Assembly: GCA_034506315.1 (NCBI GenBank)
Contig: JAPDPT010000016.1
Span: forward strand, 1 to 53,048
Source of the DNA: a candidate division KSB1 bacterium
Lineage (GTDB): Bacteria > Zhuqueibacterota > Zhuqueibacteria > Oleimicrobiales > Geothermoviventaceae
Reading direction: 5' to 3'
DNA length: 53,048 bases
In this document: positions 17,727 through 25,609 of the stretch, one piece after another
How positions within the stretch are numbered: position 1 is the first letter of the stretch
How the letters are laid out: every line of letters starts with the position of its first letter
Position numbers and translations under genes: made by a program
The notes under the pieces: generated by a model
Database searches by the model: none
Told to the model about the DNA's origin: nothing
Seen by the model: only the letters and a program-made list of their open reading frames with translations

Positions 17727-17810
17727 GAGTCCGTCCGACCCTACTTCCGTTCGACCAGCGCAAGCCCAGGCGTACAGTGAACTTGCTAAGATGTCCCGAG
17801 GTGCCTTCGT

Positions 17811-20800
17811 ATGCTTACCCAGGGCGTGTCCTTCGGCGGACTGATCAGCGGACTCGATACCCAGCGGATTATCGAGCAGCTGATGGCTATCGAACGCCGG
17901 CCCGTCGATCTTCTCACGCGCCGCCAGAACCAGTATGAGGACCTCCTCTCGGCCTGGAGAGAGGTGAACTCGAAGCTTCTCAGTCTCCGGAGCGCGGCTG
18001 AAAGTCTTCTGGAGGCTCAGGATTTCGGTCTGTTCAAAGCCTCCTCCGAGGACGAGGACCTTGTGTCGGTGTCCGCCTCTTCGTCAGCGCGGCCGGAATC
18101 TCACACCGTTCGAGTGCTTTCCCTTGCCCAGGCTCAGAAGCTCTCCTCCCGGATTTTCGAAGCGGCCAACGAGGCCCTCGGCTACGCGGGCGAGATTCTC
18201 GTAAACGGCGTGGCGGTTTCCATCGCCGAAAGCTACAGCCTTCTCGACATCCGAGACGCTATCAATGCCGCGGACGTCGGCGTGACCGCCTCCGTTGTCA
18301 AGGTGGCGGAGGGTGCTTTCCGACTCATACTCGCCGCGAACGAGACCGGAAGCTCGGGGTTTGCTCTGCTCGATGCGAGCTCCACTAACATTCTCCAGTC
18401 CCTCGGCTTCTCGACGGGAGTCGAGCGTGTCAAGAACGAGATCGACGCTGGCGGTGCCGCTACAGACTACTTCGCCAGCCGAAGCGCTTCCATTCAGGCC
18501 CTCCTGGGAATGACCCGCGCTCCGAGCGGCACCATCCGGATCAACGGGGTGGCCATCGAGGTCGACTTGGCCACGGATACCTTGGAGAGCCTGAAGGCGA
18601 AAATCGACGCGGCGGGCATCCCTGGTGTCACCACCTCCATCACCTCAACAACGGTAGAGGGTGAGGTACGCTACCGGTTGGAGATCCAAGGGGCCTCTGC
18701 GTGGGAAGACAGCGACAACGTACTGGAAGCTCTCGGTGTCTTGCAGGCCGACTTTTCCCAGGGCAGCCAGCAGGTCCTGACCGGTTCTGTGGCCAACCGC
18801 GGCGCCGACGGCCTAACCCCGATCACCGCTTCTACCCGATGGTCGGAGATCTACGGGGCAAATGTACAGGTCGGGGACACCATAACGGTCATAGGAACCG
18901 ACCACGAGGGGAACCGAGTCTCCGGGGTGTACACGATCAGCGATACGGGCGAGACCCTGCAGAACTTCCTCACCTATCTGGAGACGCTCTTCGGCGGGAA
19001 AATAACCGCGGGGATCGACGCAACCGGTCGGCTCACGATCACGGACAAGCAGGTTGGAGAGAGCAGGCTTTCTATCCGATTGACCGAAAACAATGAGGGT
19101 GGAGGGAATCTGAACTTCGGGACCCTCAAGGTTTCGGCGTACGGATACTCGATCCAGCTGGCCGCCGGGCAGGATGCGGAATTTGAGATCGACGGCGTAC
19201 GCCTTGTTCGCTCGACCAACGTGGTGACAGACGCGATCGATGGACTGACCCTGACGCTGCACAAAGCCGACGAGGAAACCCCAGTCAACATTTCCGTGAC
19301 GCGGGACCTGGATGCGGTGAAGCAGCGAATCCGGGACTTCGCAAACCGCTACAACGAGATCGTCTCTTACATCAACGAGCAGTTTACTTACAATCCGGAG
19401 ACCCAAAAGGCTGGGACCCTTTTCGGCGACGCCACGCTGCGCACCATCCAGTCGACGATCCGGCGGGTTTTGGTGGAGTCGGTCAAGGGACTTCCCAGCA
19501 ACCTCAATGCGCTGGCCCAGATCGGGATTTCCACGGATCGGCATGGCCTGATCCAGATCGATGACGCCAAGCTGACCAAGGCCCTCGAAGAGGACTTTGA
19601 GGGGGTGGTGCGGCTGTTCATAGGCCGGGGCAGTGCCAGCGACTCCGACATTCAGGTACTCTCCTTCGACAAGTACACGAAACCCGGTACGTACGACGTC
19701 GTCATTACGCAAGCCGCCACGCGCGCCTCGGTCGTAGGGAGCGTGGATCTCACCTCGGGGCTTATGACCGACACGGTCCTCACGATCCAAGACTGTCACA
19801 CGGGATGGGCGGCAACGATCCAGCTGCGGGCCGGGGAGAACATCGACACCATCGTGTCCCGGATTAACGAGGAACTCGCCCGGGAGTACAACCAGCAGCT
19901 TTCGAGCTCGGTAGCGAAAACAGCCGGGGGTAGCCCAATCCGTACCTCGACCCTCCTGGTGGACGTAGACACGGGCGCGGATCCTGCTCTTGCCGAGGGT
20001 GACGTGATAACAATCTCGGGATGGAACCACGACGGCAGCAGCGTCTACGGAACGTTCACCGTAACGGCGACGAGCACCGTCCAAGACCTTTTGCGCAAGA
20101 TTCAAGACGCCTTTGCGGGGAAGGTCGTGGCGTCCTTGGACGCCGAGGGGCACATTTTGATCGAAGACACGGTGGCCGGGACCAGTTCTACGAGTCTCAC
20201 CCTCGTACGCACCCACGGAGGTGAGCAGTTCCAGGACTTCGGAAGCTTCAGCGTCCGCGTGCCGGGCCGGTACAGTCTCGGCATCACGGCGAGCAATGAA
20301 AACGGTCACCTCAAGCTTGTCCACAACTCCTATGGCTCCCTGAACGGGTTCAGCGTGGTCGAGGGCAGCGGGCAATTGGGAATTGCAGAAGGTACCTACA
20401 CGGGTCAGGACGTCACGGGGACAATCAACGGGGAAACGGCCACCGGCAGAGGGCGAGTGCTCACCGGGAACTCGGATCAGACAAATATCGCAGGCCTGGC
20501 GATCTTGGTTAAGCTTACTCCCGAACAACTGCTGGCGCAAGGCGAAAACCAGGGCACGGTCACCGTGACCAAAGGTGTAGCGCAGCAGATGAAAGATCTG
20601 CTGGACTTCATCACCGATTCGTACACGGGTTACGTTGCAGAACGGCAGGAAGTCCTTCAACAGATCATTGACAATATCCAGGAGCGGATCGACATCTGGG
20701 AAGATCGTCTGGCCTTGCGTCGCGTGCAGTTAGAGAATCGCTTCACCCAGCTGGAACGAATGCTGGCCACTCTGAACTCTCTCGGTTCCTATCTCGGTTC

Positions 20801-20831
20801 CCAGCTGGGTTCCATCTCGCGCCTGCGATAG
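17811..20831 (+). CDS. fliD: flagellar filament cap protein FliD, unusually long
   Basis: FliD caps the filament and guides flagellin folding. The N-terminal domain is typical (FGGLISGLDTQRIIEQLMAI, coiled-coil to about residue 65), followed by a hook-associated IN-type stretch (IRINGVAIEVDLATDTLES). The C-terminal coiled coil is also typical (DFITDSYTGYVAERQEVLQQ, then LENRFTQLERMLATLNSLGS). The length, 1006 residues, is about twice the usual 450-700. The excess is made of inserted Thr-rich modules. Two of these, near residues 353-430 and 729-815, are related to each other: VGDTITVIGTDHEGN and EGDVITISGWNHDGS, each followed by TVQDLL/TLQNFL, FGGK/FAGK, and a LTITDK/ILIEDT strand. The start has GAGGTG at a suitable distance. 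fliS follows 38 bp later. Confidence 0.96.
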   Translation: MLTQGVSFGGLISGLDTQRIIEQLMAIERRPVDLLTRRQNQYEDLLSAWREVNSKLLSLRSAAESLLEAQDFGLFKASSEDEDLVSVSASSSARPESHTVRVLSLAQAQKLSSRIFEAANEALGYAGEILVNGVAVSIAESYSLLDIRDAINAADVGVTASVVKVAEGAFRLILAANETGSSGFALLDASSTNILQSLGFSTGVERVKNEIDAGGAATDYFASRSASIQALLGMTRAPSGTIRINGVAIEVDLATDTLESLKAKIDAAGIPGVTTSITSTTVEGEVRYRLEIQGASAWEDSDNVLEALGVLQADFSQGSQQVLTGSVANRGADGLTPITASTRWSEIYGANVQVGDTITVIGTDHEGNRVSGVYTISDTGETLQNFLTYLETLFGGKITAGIDATGRLTITDKQVGESRLSIRLTENNEGGGNLNFGTLKVSAYGYSIQLAAGQDAEFEIDGVRLVRSTNVVTDAIDGLTLTLHKADEETPVNISVTRDLDAVKQRIRDFANRYNEIVSYINEQFTYNPETQKAGTLFGDATLRTIQSTIRRVLVESVKGLPSNLNALAQIGISTDRHGLIQIDDAKLTKALEEDFEGVVRLFIGRGSASDSDIQVLSFDKYTKPGTYDVVITQAATRASVVGSVDLTSGLMTDTVLTIQDCHTGWAATIQLRAGENIDTIVSRINEELAREYNQQLSSSVAKTAGGSPIRTSTLLVDVDTGADPALAEGDVITISGWNHDGSSVYGTFTVTATSTVQDLLRKIQDAFAGKVVASLDAEGHILIEDTVAGTSSTSLTLVRTHGGEQFQDFGSFSVRVPGRYSLGITASNENGHLKLVHNSYGSLNGFSVVEGSGQLGIAEGTYTGQDVTGTINGETATGRGRVLTGNSDQTNIAGLAILVKLTPEQLLAQGENQGTVTVTKGVAQQMKDLLDFITDSYTGYVAERQEVLQQIIDNIQERIDIWEDRLALRRVQLENRFTQLERMLATLNSLGSYLGSQLGSISRLR

Positions 20832-20869
20832 TCTTCGTAGCGGCAGGGAGAAATCTTGGAGGAGGTTGA

Positions 20870-21292
20870 ATGGCAGCTGCAGTGGGACTCGGAGAGTACA
20901 AGAAGGTCCAGGTCGTTACCTCCGACCAGAGCAGACTGGTGGTCATGTTGTACGAGGCTGCGATTCGGCATTTGGAGATGGCCAAGGATTGCCTCCGAAA
21001 GGGGGACTGGATCGGCAAAGGTGAGCACATTCTCCGTGCCCAAGACATCCTGATGGAGCTGCTGGGTGCGCTGGACCTCGAAGCGGGTCCCATCGCAAAG
21101 AATCTGAACTCTCTGTACCTTTTCATGTACCGCCATCTCAACGAAGCCAACCTGCACAAGAGCGAGCGGCACGTGGATCAGGTCCTCCGCATCCTTTCCA
21201 CCCTCTGCGAGGCGTGGAAGGAGGCGGCAAGCAAGATTACCCGGGAGGGCGTACCCGAGGCAGAGGTTGGTCAGGCGACGATCGTTGCATAG
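20870..21292 (+). CDS. fliS: flagellar export chaperone FliS
   Basis: This 140-residue, mostly helical cytoplasmic protein matches FliS. The N-terminal YKKVQVVTSDQSRLVVMLYE corresponds to the family motif Y...Q...A.P..L..MLYDGA, followed by GDWIGKGEHILRAQDILMEL and LYLFMYRHLNEANLHK. FliS holds flagellin monomers and prevents early polymerisation before export. GGAGGAGG precedes the ATG. It lies between fliD and flgN, the usual location. Confidence 0.95.
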   Translation: MAAAVGLGEYKKVQVVTSDQSRLVVMLYEAAIRHLEMAKDCLRKGDWIGKGEHILRAQDILMELLGALDLEAGPIAKNLNSLYLFMYRHLNEANLHKSERHVDQVLRILSTLCEAWKEAASKITREGVPEAEVGQATIVA

Positions 21293-21302
21293 GGAGTTGC
21301 AG

Positions 21303-21752
21303 ATGGTCGCAGGGTACGCCGAGTCCATCGCTGAGTTGCTGCGCGAGCGTCTGGCCGAACAAATCCGCAGCGTGGAGAGACTGCGCGCCGTCGCGGAACG
21401 GGAGCGCGAACTTCTGCAAAAGCGAGACCTGGACCGGGTGATTCAGCAGGAGGCGGAGAAAGAGAAGCTCGTGGAGGTTATCCGCCAGCGGGACCGCGAA
21501 ATCGAGACGCTCCGCCGGGCATGGCAGAAAAACATCGGGCATCCCGCCGCGGGGGAGGTGGAGGCTCTGCTTTCCCGACTCGGCGAGCAGGTCCGACAGC
21601 TGATCGAAGTGGAAGGCGATAATGTTACCATTGTCCGGCAGCTGCGTGACGAGGTCGAGGCCGAGCTGCGAAAGCTGATGGGAATGCGCCAGGGAGGTGG
21701 ATACCCGCCAGCGAACCAAGTCTCAGGTCGGTTTGTGGATACGGAGGCTTGA
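21303..21752 (+). CDS. flgN: FlgN-like flagellar export chaperone
   Basis: This protein of 149 residues is dominated by a long charged coiled coil (residues 5-90: LLRERLAEQIRSVERLRAVA, REIETLRRAWQK) and is followed closely by flgM, as flgN is in many genomes. FlgN chaperones the hook-filament junction proteins FlgK and FlgL. Sequence similarity among FlgN proteins is low, so the call leans on helix pattern, length and position. The ATG at 21303 is chosen because GGGAG lies seven bases upstream and because the earlier ATG at 21267 would lie inside fliS. Confidence 0.75.
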   Translation: MVAGYAESIAELLRERLAEQIRSVERLRAVAERERELLQKRDLDRVIQQEAEKEKLVEVIRQRDREIETLRRAWQKNIGHPAAGEVEALLSRLGEQVRQLIEVEGDNVTIVRQLRDEVEAELRKLMGMRQGGGYPPANQVSGRFVDTEA

Positions 21753-21779
21753 GGGCCGCACGTCTCTCCAGCCAGGCGC

Positions 21780-21807
21780 TAAAGTCACAAGTGGATCGTG
21801 CCGATAA
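21780..21807 (+). promoter_or_regulatory. sigma28 (FliA) promoter of flgM
   Basis: TAAA (21780-21783), a 16-nt spacer and a perfect GCCGATAA (21800-21807) match the sigma28 consensus. It lies in the 110-bp gap between flgN and flgM, 55 nt before the flgM ATG. Placing the anti-sigma factor under its own target sigma factor gives the negative feedback known for FlgM. Confidence 0.85.
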
Positions 21808-21862
21808 TCTATGGGTAGGGACACAGCGGGTGTGGTGTAGCGAACCAGGTAAGGGAAATCCG

Positions 21863-22276
21863 ATGGAAATTCGCGGTGTAGGACCTTCAAAGGCACCCCA
21901 GGAATACCAGCGACCTGCTGATCCGCGGTCCGCTTCGGCGAGGCCGACGACCCAGGCCGAGGACACGGTGCAGATCTCGGAAGAGGCACGACGTCTACTC
22001 CAGAACGAGGTCAAGCATTGGCTCTCGGTAGGTCGGCGGGTCGAAGACTTGGCGAACAGCCTGGCAGATCGCCTCCTTCAGGCCGGCCTCGCCAAGAGCC
22101 CTGAGGAAGCCAGGTCTTTGTCGGAAAAGGTAGCGGGAGCGCTGGCGGAACCCACAGGCAAGTCTTCCCGGCCTAACCTGGCTGAGATCCAGGAGCGAGT
22201 ACGCTCCGGTTACTACTCGAGTCCTGGCATCGTGGAGCGGATCGCGGAGAAGATTCTCGGCGAACTGGGTCTGTAG
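21863..22276 (+). CDS. flgM: FlgM-like anti-sigma28 factor
   Basis: The protein has 137 residues, longer than the usual 90-100. The N-terminal 50 residues are disordered and start MEIRGVGPSKAPQEYQRP. The C-terminal segment NLAEIQERVRSGYYSSPGIV followed by ERIAEKILGEL matches the FlgM core (L...V..G.Y..D...VA.KIL) that binds and inhibits sigma28 until FlgM is exported. A middle helical segment (residues about 40-95, SEEARRLLQNEVKHWLSVGR) is not found in standard FlgM. The start at 21863 is set by the sigma28 promoter at 21780-21807, which overlaps an earlier ATG-started frame. A strong terminator follows. Confidence 0.85.
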   Translation: MEIRGVGPSKAPQEYQRPADPRSASARPTTQAEDTVQISEEARRLLQNEVKHWLSVGRRVEDLANSLADRLLQAGLAKSPEEARSLSEKVAGALAEPTGKSSRPNLAEIQERVRSGYYSSPGIVERIAEKILGELGL

Positions 22277-22299
22277 CGTCACCGTCGAACCCGCAGAGG

Positions 22300-22335
22300 A
22301 GGCCCCATCGGACCATGGGTGGGGCCTTCTTGTTT
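22300..22335 (+). terminator. rho-independent terminator after flgM
   Basis: AGGCCCCA (22300-22307) pairs with TGGGGCCT (22320-22327) across a 12-nt loop, followed by the T-rich tract TCTTGTTTG. It lies 24 nt after the flgM stop and closes the flagellar cluster. Confidence 0.85.
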
Positions 22336-22474
22336 GTAGGGGGGCAGGTGAGGGCTCCTGATGCCCGAATTTCACCGGGGGCTGCGAATTAGCTCTTTCC
22401 CCGAGACCATTTGCGCCTTCCAAATCCCAGGCACCTGCAGTATATTCACAAGGTCCAACGGAAGACGAGGTACG

Positions 22475-23425
22475 GTGGAGATCCGATCGCCGAAAAATGA
22501 GGCGGAGCTGGAGGCGGTGTTCGACCTCTGTGCTCTCGCCTTCAGCGGCACGTCGCGCGCGTACTTCTCGCGGAGTGTGCGGAACGATCCCGACTGGGAG
22601 CCCTGGCACACGCGCGTTCTCTGCGAGGGCGATCGTATTGTCTCGACCGTTCAGATCTTCGCCCGCGAAATCGCCTTCCACAATGGATGGATCCCCTGCG
22701 CGGGGATCGGCAACGTGGCCACCCACCCGGCATTCCGTGGGAGAGGCCTGGCATCATCTCTTCTGGCAGACACCCTCCGTCTGGTGCGACAAAACGGTTA
22801 CGCGGTGTCGCTCTTATTCACAGGCATTCCGGGCTTCTACCGTCGACTTGGCTACCGTGTCCTCCCCACACGGAGGAATATCCTCCGGTGGCGGGAGGGG
22901 GCGGTACCCGGAGGCCGCGGGGTCCGGGCGATGGCTCCTGGGGATTGGCCCTACGTCCGGGACCTTCACGAGAACCATGCGCGTGGGTGTCCCGTCCTGG
23001 TGCGTCGCAGCGCCGAGCGCTGGGCGGCTCTCGACAAGAGCGCGATTTCGTATCGTCCTCAGTGGCTGGTCCACGACGCCCAGCAAGGGGTGGACGGCTA
23101 CTTGCGCCTCGATCGAATCGATGACAGGTGGTGGGTTACCGAGTACGGGGCTCCCTCAGAGGAAATCCTCGATGCCCTATTGGACGAGGCGTTCCGGCGA
23201 TCGGGCGCAAGCCAGATCCTCGTGGACAGTCTCGATCGAGAGGGGCTGCTGGCAAAAAGTCCCTTCCTGGCGGGCTCGGCACAAGTAGGCGAGCTGATGA
23301 TCGCGATTCTGGACCGAGATCTTCTCACGCGCTCTCTCGGCCTCTCACAGCCGGAGGAGGTAGACGAATACGTGGAACACCTCTCCCAGCAGGGAGTAGA
23401 CATGTGGCGAACGGATTTCTTTTAG
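22475..23425 (+). CDS. GNAT-family N-acetyltransferase
   Basis: This protein of about 316 residues has the GNAT acetyl-CoA fold. The signature IGNVATHPAFRGRGLASSLL (motif A, V..H..RG.G...L) lies near residue 80, followed by VSLLFTGIPGFYRRLGYRVL. The second half resembles the Eis-like branch that carries an extra C-terminal domain. The acceptor is unknown. The GTG at 22475 with GAGG four bases upstream is preferred to the ATG at 22361, whose first 38 residues lack family similarity and whose start lies next to the flgM terminator. It is 43 bp upstream of the radical SAM gene and may be co-transcribed with it. Confidence 0.85.
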   Translation: MEIRSPKNEAELEAVFDLCALAFSGTSRAYFSRSVRNDPDWEPWHTRVLCEGDRIVSTVQIFAREIAFHNGWIPCAGIGNVATHPAFRGRGLASSLLADTLRLVRQNGYAVSLLFTGIPGFYRRLGYRVLPTRRNILRWREGAVPGGRGVRAMAPGDWPYVRDLHENHARGCPVLVRRSAERWAALDKSAISYRPQWLVHDAQQGVDGYLRLDRIDDRWWVTEYGAPSEEILDALLDEAFRRSGASQILVDSLDREGLLAKSPFLAGSAQVGELMIAILDRDLLTRSLGLSQPEEVDEYVEHLSQQGVDMWRTDFF

Positions 23426-23468
23426 CGGATCCACTGGGCGTGAGGACGGAATAGGGAGGTGTAGCTCC

Positions 23469-24797
23469 TTGAGGCCACGGGGCAAGAAGGAAGAGGACCA
23501 GATCGCTCCGCACCTGATTGTCGCCGATGCCGCGGGTACCATCCTCGAGGTTCCGGAATTGCTCATGGCCGGAATGGGGATTCGGTGTGTCCACTTGCCG
23601 GCCCCGGAGGAGCTCATTCCCTTGCCGTTCGGAAGTAATCTCTACGTGCTGCCTGGAAGGATCCCCATAGGTTATGATCCAGATCGAGACGAGCTGGTGG
23701 AGGTTCCGGAGTACGCGGGACGTCCGGTACAGGCGGTAGCGGCGTTTATGGCCCCGGCTCACACATGGATCTATCGGGCGGCGTATCGGAAGACGGCGGA
23801 CGCCCCGGTCCTTCCGTTGTTCGCCTACGCTGCCGTCGGCTGGCAGGAAGGCGATTATTGGGTAGCTGGGGTTCGTGTGGATCCGGACATCCGGCAGGAT
23901 CCGGCTCAGTTTAACCTGGCTGAGATCGAGCGCCGGGCGGAGGAAGTCCTGCGGCGTTACGCGGGTAACCGGCTCGTGAGGCACCTGGTCGAGAACTGCG
24001 TGCGACGATACGGCTGTCCTGCTGCACGGAACTTCGTCCTTGGCCGATGGGAATGTCCCGTTCCCACCAGTCCCGGCTGCAATGCGGCGTGCGTGGGATG
24101 CCTTTCTCTGCAGCCCAGCGGGAGTCCTCCCGCTTCGCAGGACAGGATCGAATTCGTTCCTGCCGTCGACGAGATCGTGGAGTTCTGCGTCCCCCACCTC
24201 GAAAGCGCCCCCGAGGCCATCATCAGCTTTGGGCAGGGGTGTGAAGGGGAACCATTGCTGGTTGCGGATGTTCTGGAGGAAAGCATCCGCGAGATCCGGA
24301 AGCGCACCCGGTCCGGCACGATTAACCTGAACACCAATGCCTTTGATCCGGAGGCGGTGGAACGGCTTTGCCGGGCGGGGCTGGACAGCATCAGGGTAAG
24401 CCTCGCCAGCGCCCAGAACGTCTATTACGAGCGCTATTTCCAACCCCGCGACTACGGTTTCGAGGACGTGCTGGAGTCCATCCGCGTGGCCAAGAGGCAA
24501 GGTGTCTGGGTGAGCCTCAACTATTTCGTCTTCCCTGGTTTCACCGACCACCCGGCGGAGATGCACGCTTTCTTCGAGCTCCTGCAGGAACTGCAGCCGG
24601 ACATGGTGCAAACGAGAAACTTGAATCTCGACCCGGACCTGTTCCTCGAGCAGGTGGTCCGGGATGAGCTGGACGACGCGGAGGCCATCGGGATCCTGAA
24701 CTGGCTCGAGGCCATGCGCAGACAAGCTCCGTGGCTGCGGGTGGGGTACTTCAATCCGCCGGTGCATCGTCTGCGCGTTCCCGAGGGGGTGGGATGA
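23469..24797 (+). CDS. radical SAM protein
   Basis: This 442-residue cytoplasmic enzyme has the radical SAM cluster motif in the form CxxxCxxC (PGCNAACVGCLSLQ, about residue 200). It is preceded by a 190-residue N-terminal domain and followed by the TIM-barrel core (AIISFGQGCEGEPLL, GTINLNTNAFDPEAVERLCR, GLDSIRVSLAS). The SGEPL-like GCEGEPLL segment is the usual SAM-binding GGE region. The reaction is unknown. It probably starts with TTG at 23469 behind GGGAGGTG. Its stop overlaps the start of the TtcA-like gene (ATGA), so the pair is likely coupled in translation and possibly in function, for example tRNA or cofactor sulfur chemistry. Confidence 0.88.
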   Translation: MRPRGKKEEDQIAPHLIVADAAGTILEVPELLMAGMGIRCVHLPAPEELIPLPFGSNLYVLPGRIPIGYDPDRDELVEVPEYAGRPVQAVAAFMAPAHTWIYRAAYRKTADAPVLPLFAYAAVGWQEGDYWVAGVRVDPDIRQDPAQFNLAEIERRAEEVLRRYAGNRLVRHLVENCVRRYGCPAARNFVLGRWECPVPTSPGCNAACVGCLSLQPSGSPPASQDRIEFVPAVDEIVEFCVPHLESAPEAIISFGQGCEGEPLLVADVLEESIREIRKRTRSGTINLNTNAFDPEAVERLCRAGLDSIRVSLASAQNVYYERYFQPRDYGFEDVLESIRVAKRQGVWVSLNYFVFPGFTDHPAEMHAFFELLQELQPDMVQTRNLNLDPDLFLEQVVRDELDDAEAIGILNWLEAMRRQAPWLRVGYFNPPVHRLRVPEGVG

Positions 24798-25564
24798 GCC
24801 GTTCGGCCGCCCTTTCGTCCCTGCACCGGGGGCTCATCAGCCGCGTCGACAAAGCGATCCGTGAATACGCACTGGTGGAGCCGGGGGATCGTGTGCTGGT
24901 GGCGGTTTCCGGAGGGGCAGATTCTCTGTCCTTAGTGACCCTCCTCCTGGAAACCCGATACCTTGCTCGCTGGGATCTCGAGCTTGTCCCCGTCCACGTG
25001 CACATGGGTTTCAAGCCCATCGATCACGAAGGATTGGTGCGGATGCGGGAGCATCTGCAGCGGCTTGGCCTTGAGCTCAGGATCTACGATAGCCAGATCG
25101 GCCCTCTGGCGCACTCGGATTTCAATCGCGCCAATCCCTGCTTTCTTTGCGCGAGGTTGCGGCGTCAACGGCTTTTTGAGATCGCGGACGAGCTGGGCTG
25201 CGGCAAGCTGGCGTTTGGCCACCATCGGGACGACGTGGTGCAGACCTTTTTCTTGAATCTTCTCTACAGCCGCGAAATCAGCACCATGGTGCCCAAGCAG
25301 GACTTCTTCGGTGGACGGTTTTACATCATCCGACCCCTTTACTACGTGGACAAGTGGATGCTTCAGCGTTTTGCCGCCGAGCAGGGGTTTCCGGTGTTCG
25401 AGAGCGGCTGCCCGAGCTCGGGTCGCACGGAAAGGGACCGGCTTGCGGAGCGGATCCAGCAGCTCGTCGAGGGGAATAAGCAGCTCTACGACAACATCTT
25501 CAAGGCTCTTCACCGCGTGAAGCTGGACTACCTGCCTCGCCAACAGCCTGGGGGATTCCGCTAA
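24794..25564 (+). CDS. TtcA-like tRNA thiolation enzyme (PP-loop ATPase)
   Basis: This protein of 256 residues has the PP-loop motif VAVSGGADSL near residue 38, which activates a substrate with ATP. It also has CFLCARLRRQRL near 115 and FGHHRDDVVQTFFLNLLYS near 145, both characteristic of TtcA, the enzyme that makes 2-thiocytidine 32 in tRNA. In E. coli TtcA three cysteines bind the Fe-S cluster. Here the CxxC in CFLC and a single later Cys in FESGCPSSG occupy equivalent positions. The last part differs from E. coli TtcA, with CPSSGRTERD replacing the usual CNLCGSQ, so a related substrate is possible. The ATG at 24794 overlaps the stop of the radical SAM gene and has GGGGGTGGG upstream. Confidence 0.85.
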   Translation: MSRSAALSSLHRGLISRVDKAIREYALVEPGDRVLVAVSGGADSLSLVTLLLETRYLARWDLELVPVHVHMGFKPIDHEGLVRMREHLQRLGLELRIYDSQIGPLAHSDFNRANPCFLCARLRRQRLFEIADELGCGKLAFGHHRDDVVQTFFLNLLYSREISTMVPKQDFFGGRFYIIRPLYYVDKWMLQRFAAEQGFPVFESGCPSSGRTERDRLAERIQQLVEGNKQLYDNIFKALHRVKLDYLPRQQPGGFR

Positions 25565-25609
25565 AGTCCTCGGCGGTCGGGTAAATGTTAGGAAAGCACG
25601 GAGGCGTCA

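Noticed and set aside
18813..20660. 615-codon minus-strand frame opposite fliD
   Set aside because: It is a shadow of the fliD reading frame. The protein is rich in Arg, Gly and Asp without any recognisable fold.
23325..24767. 480-codon minus-strand frame opposite the radical SAM gene
   Set aside because: The plus-strand gene carries the CxxxCxxC motif and family fold. The antisense frame has no motif.
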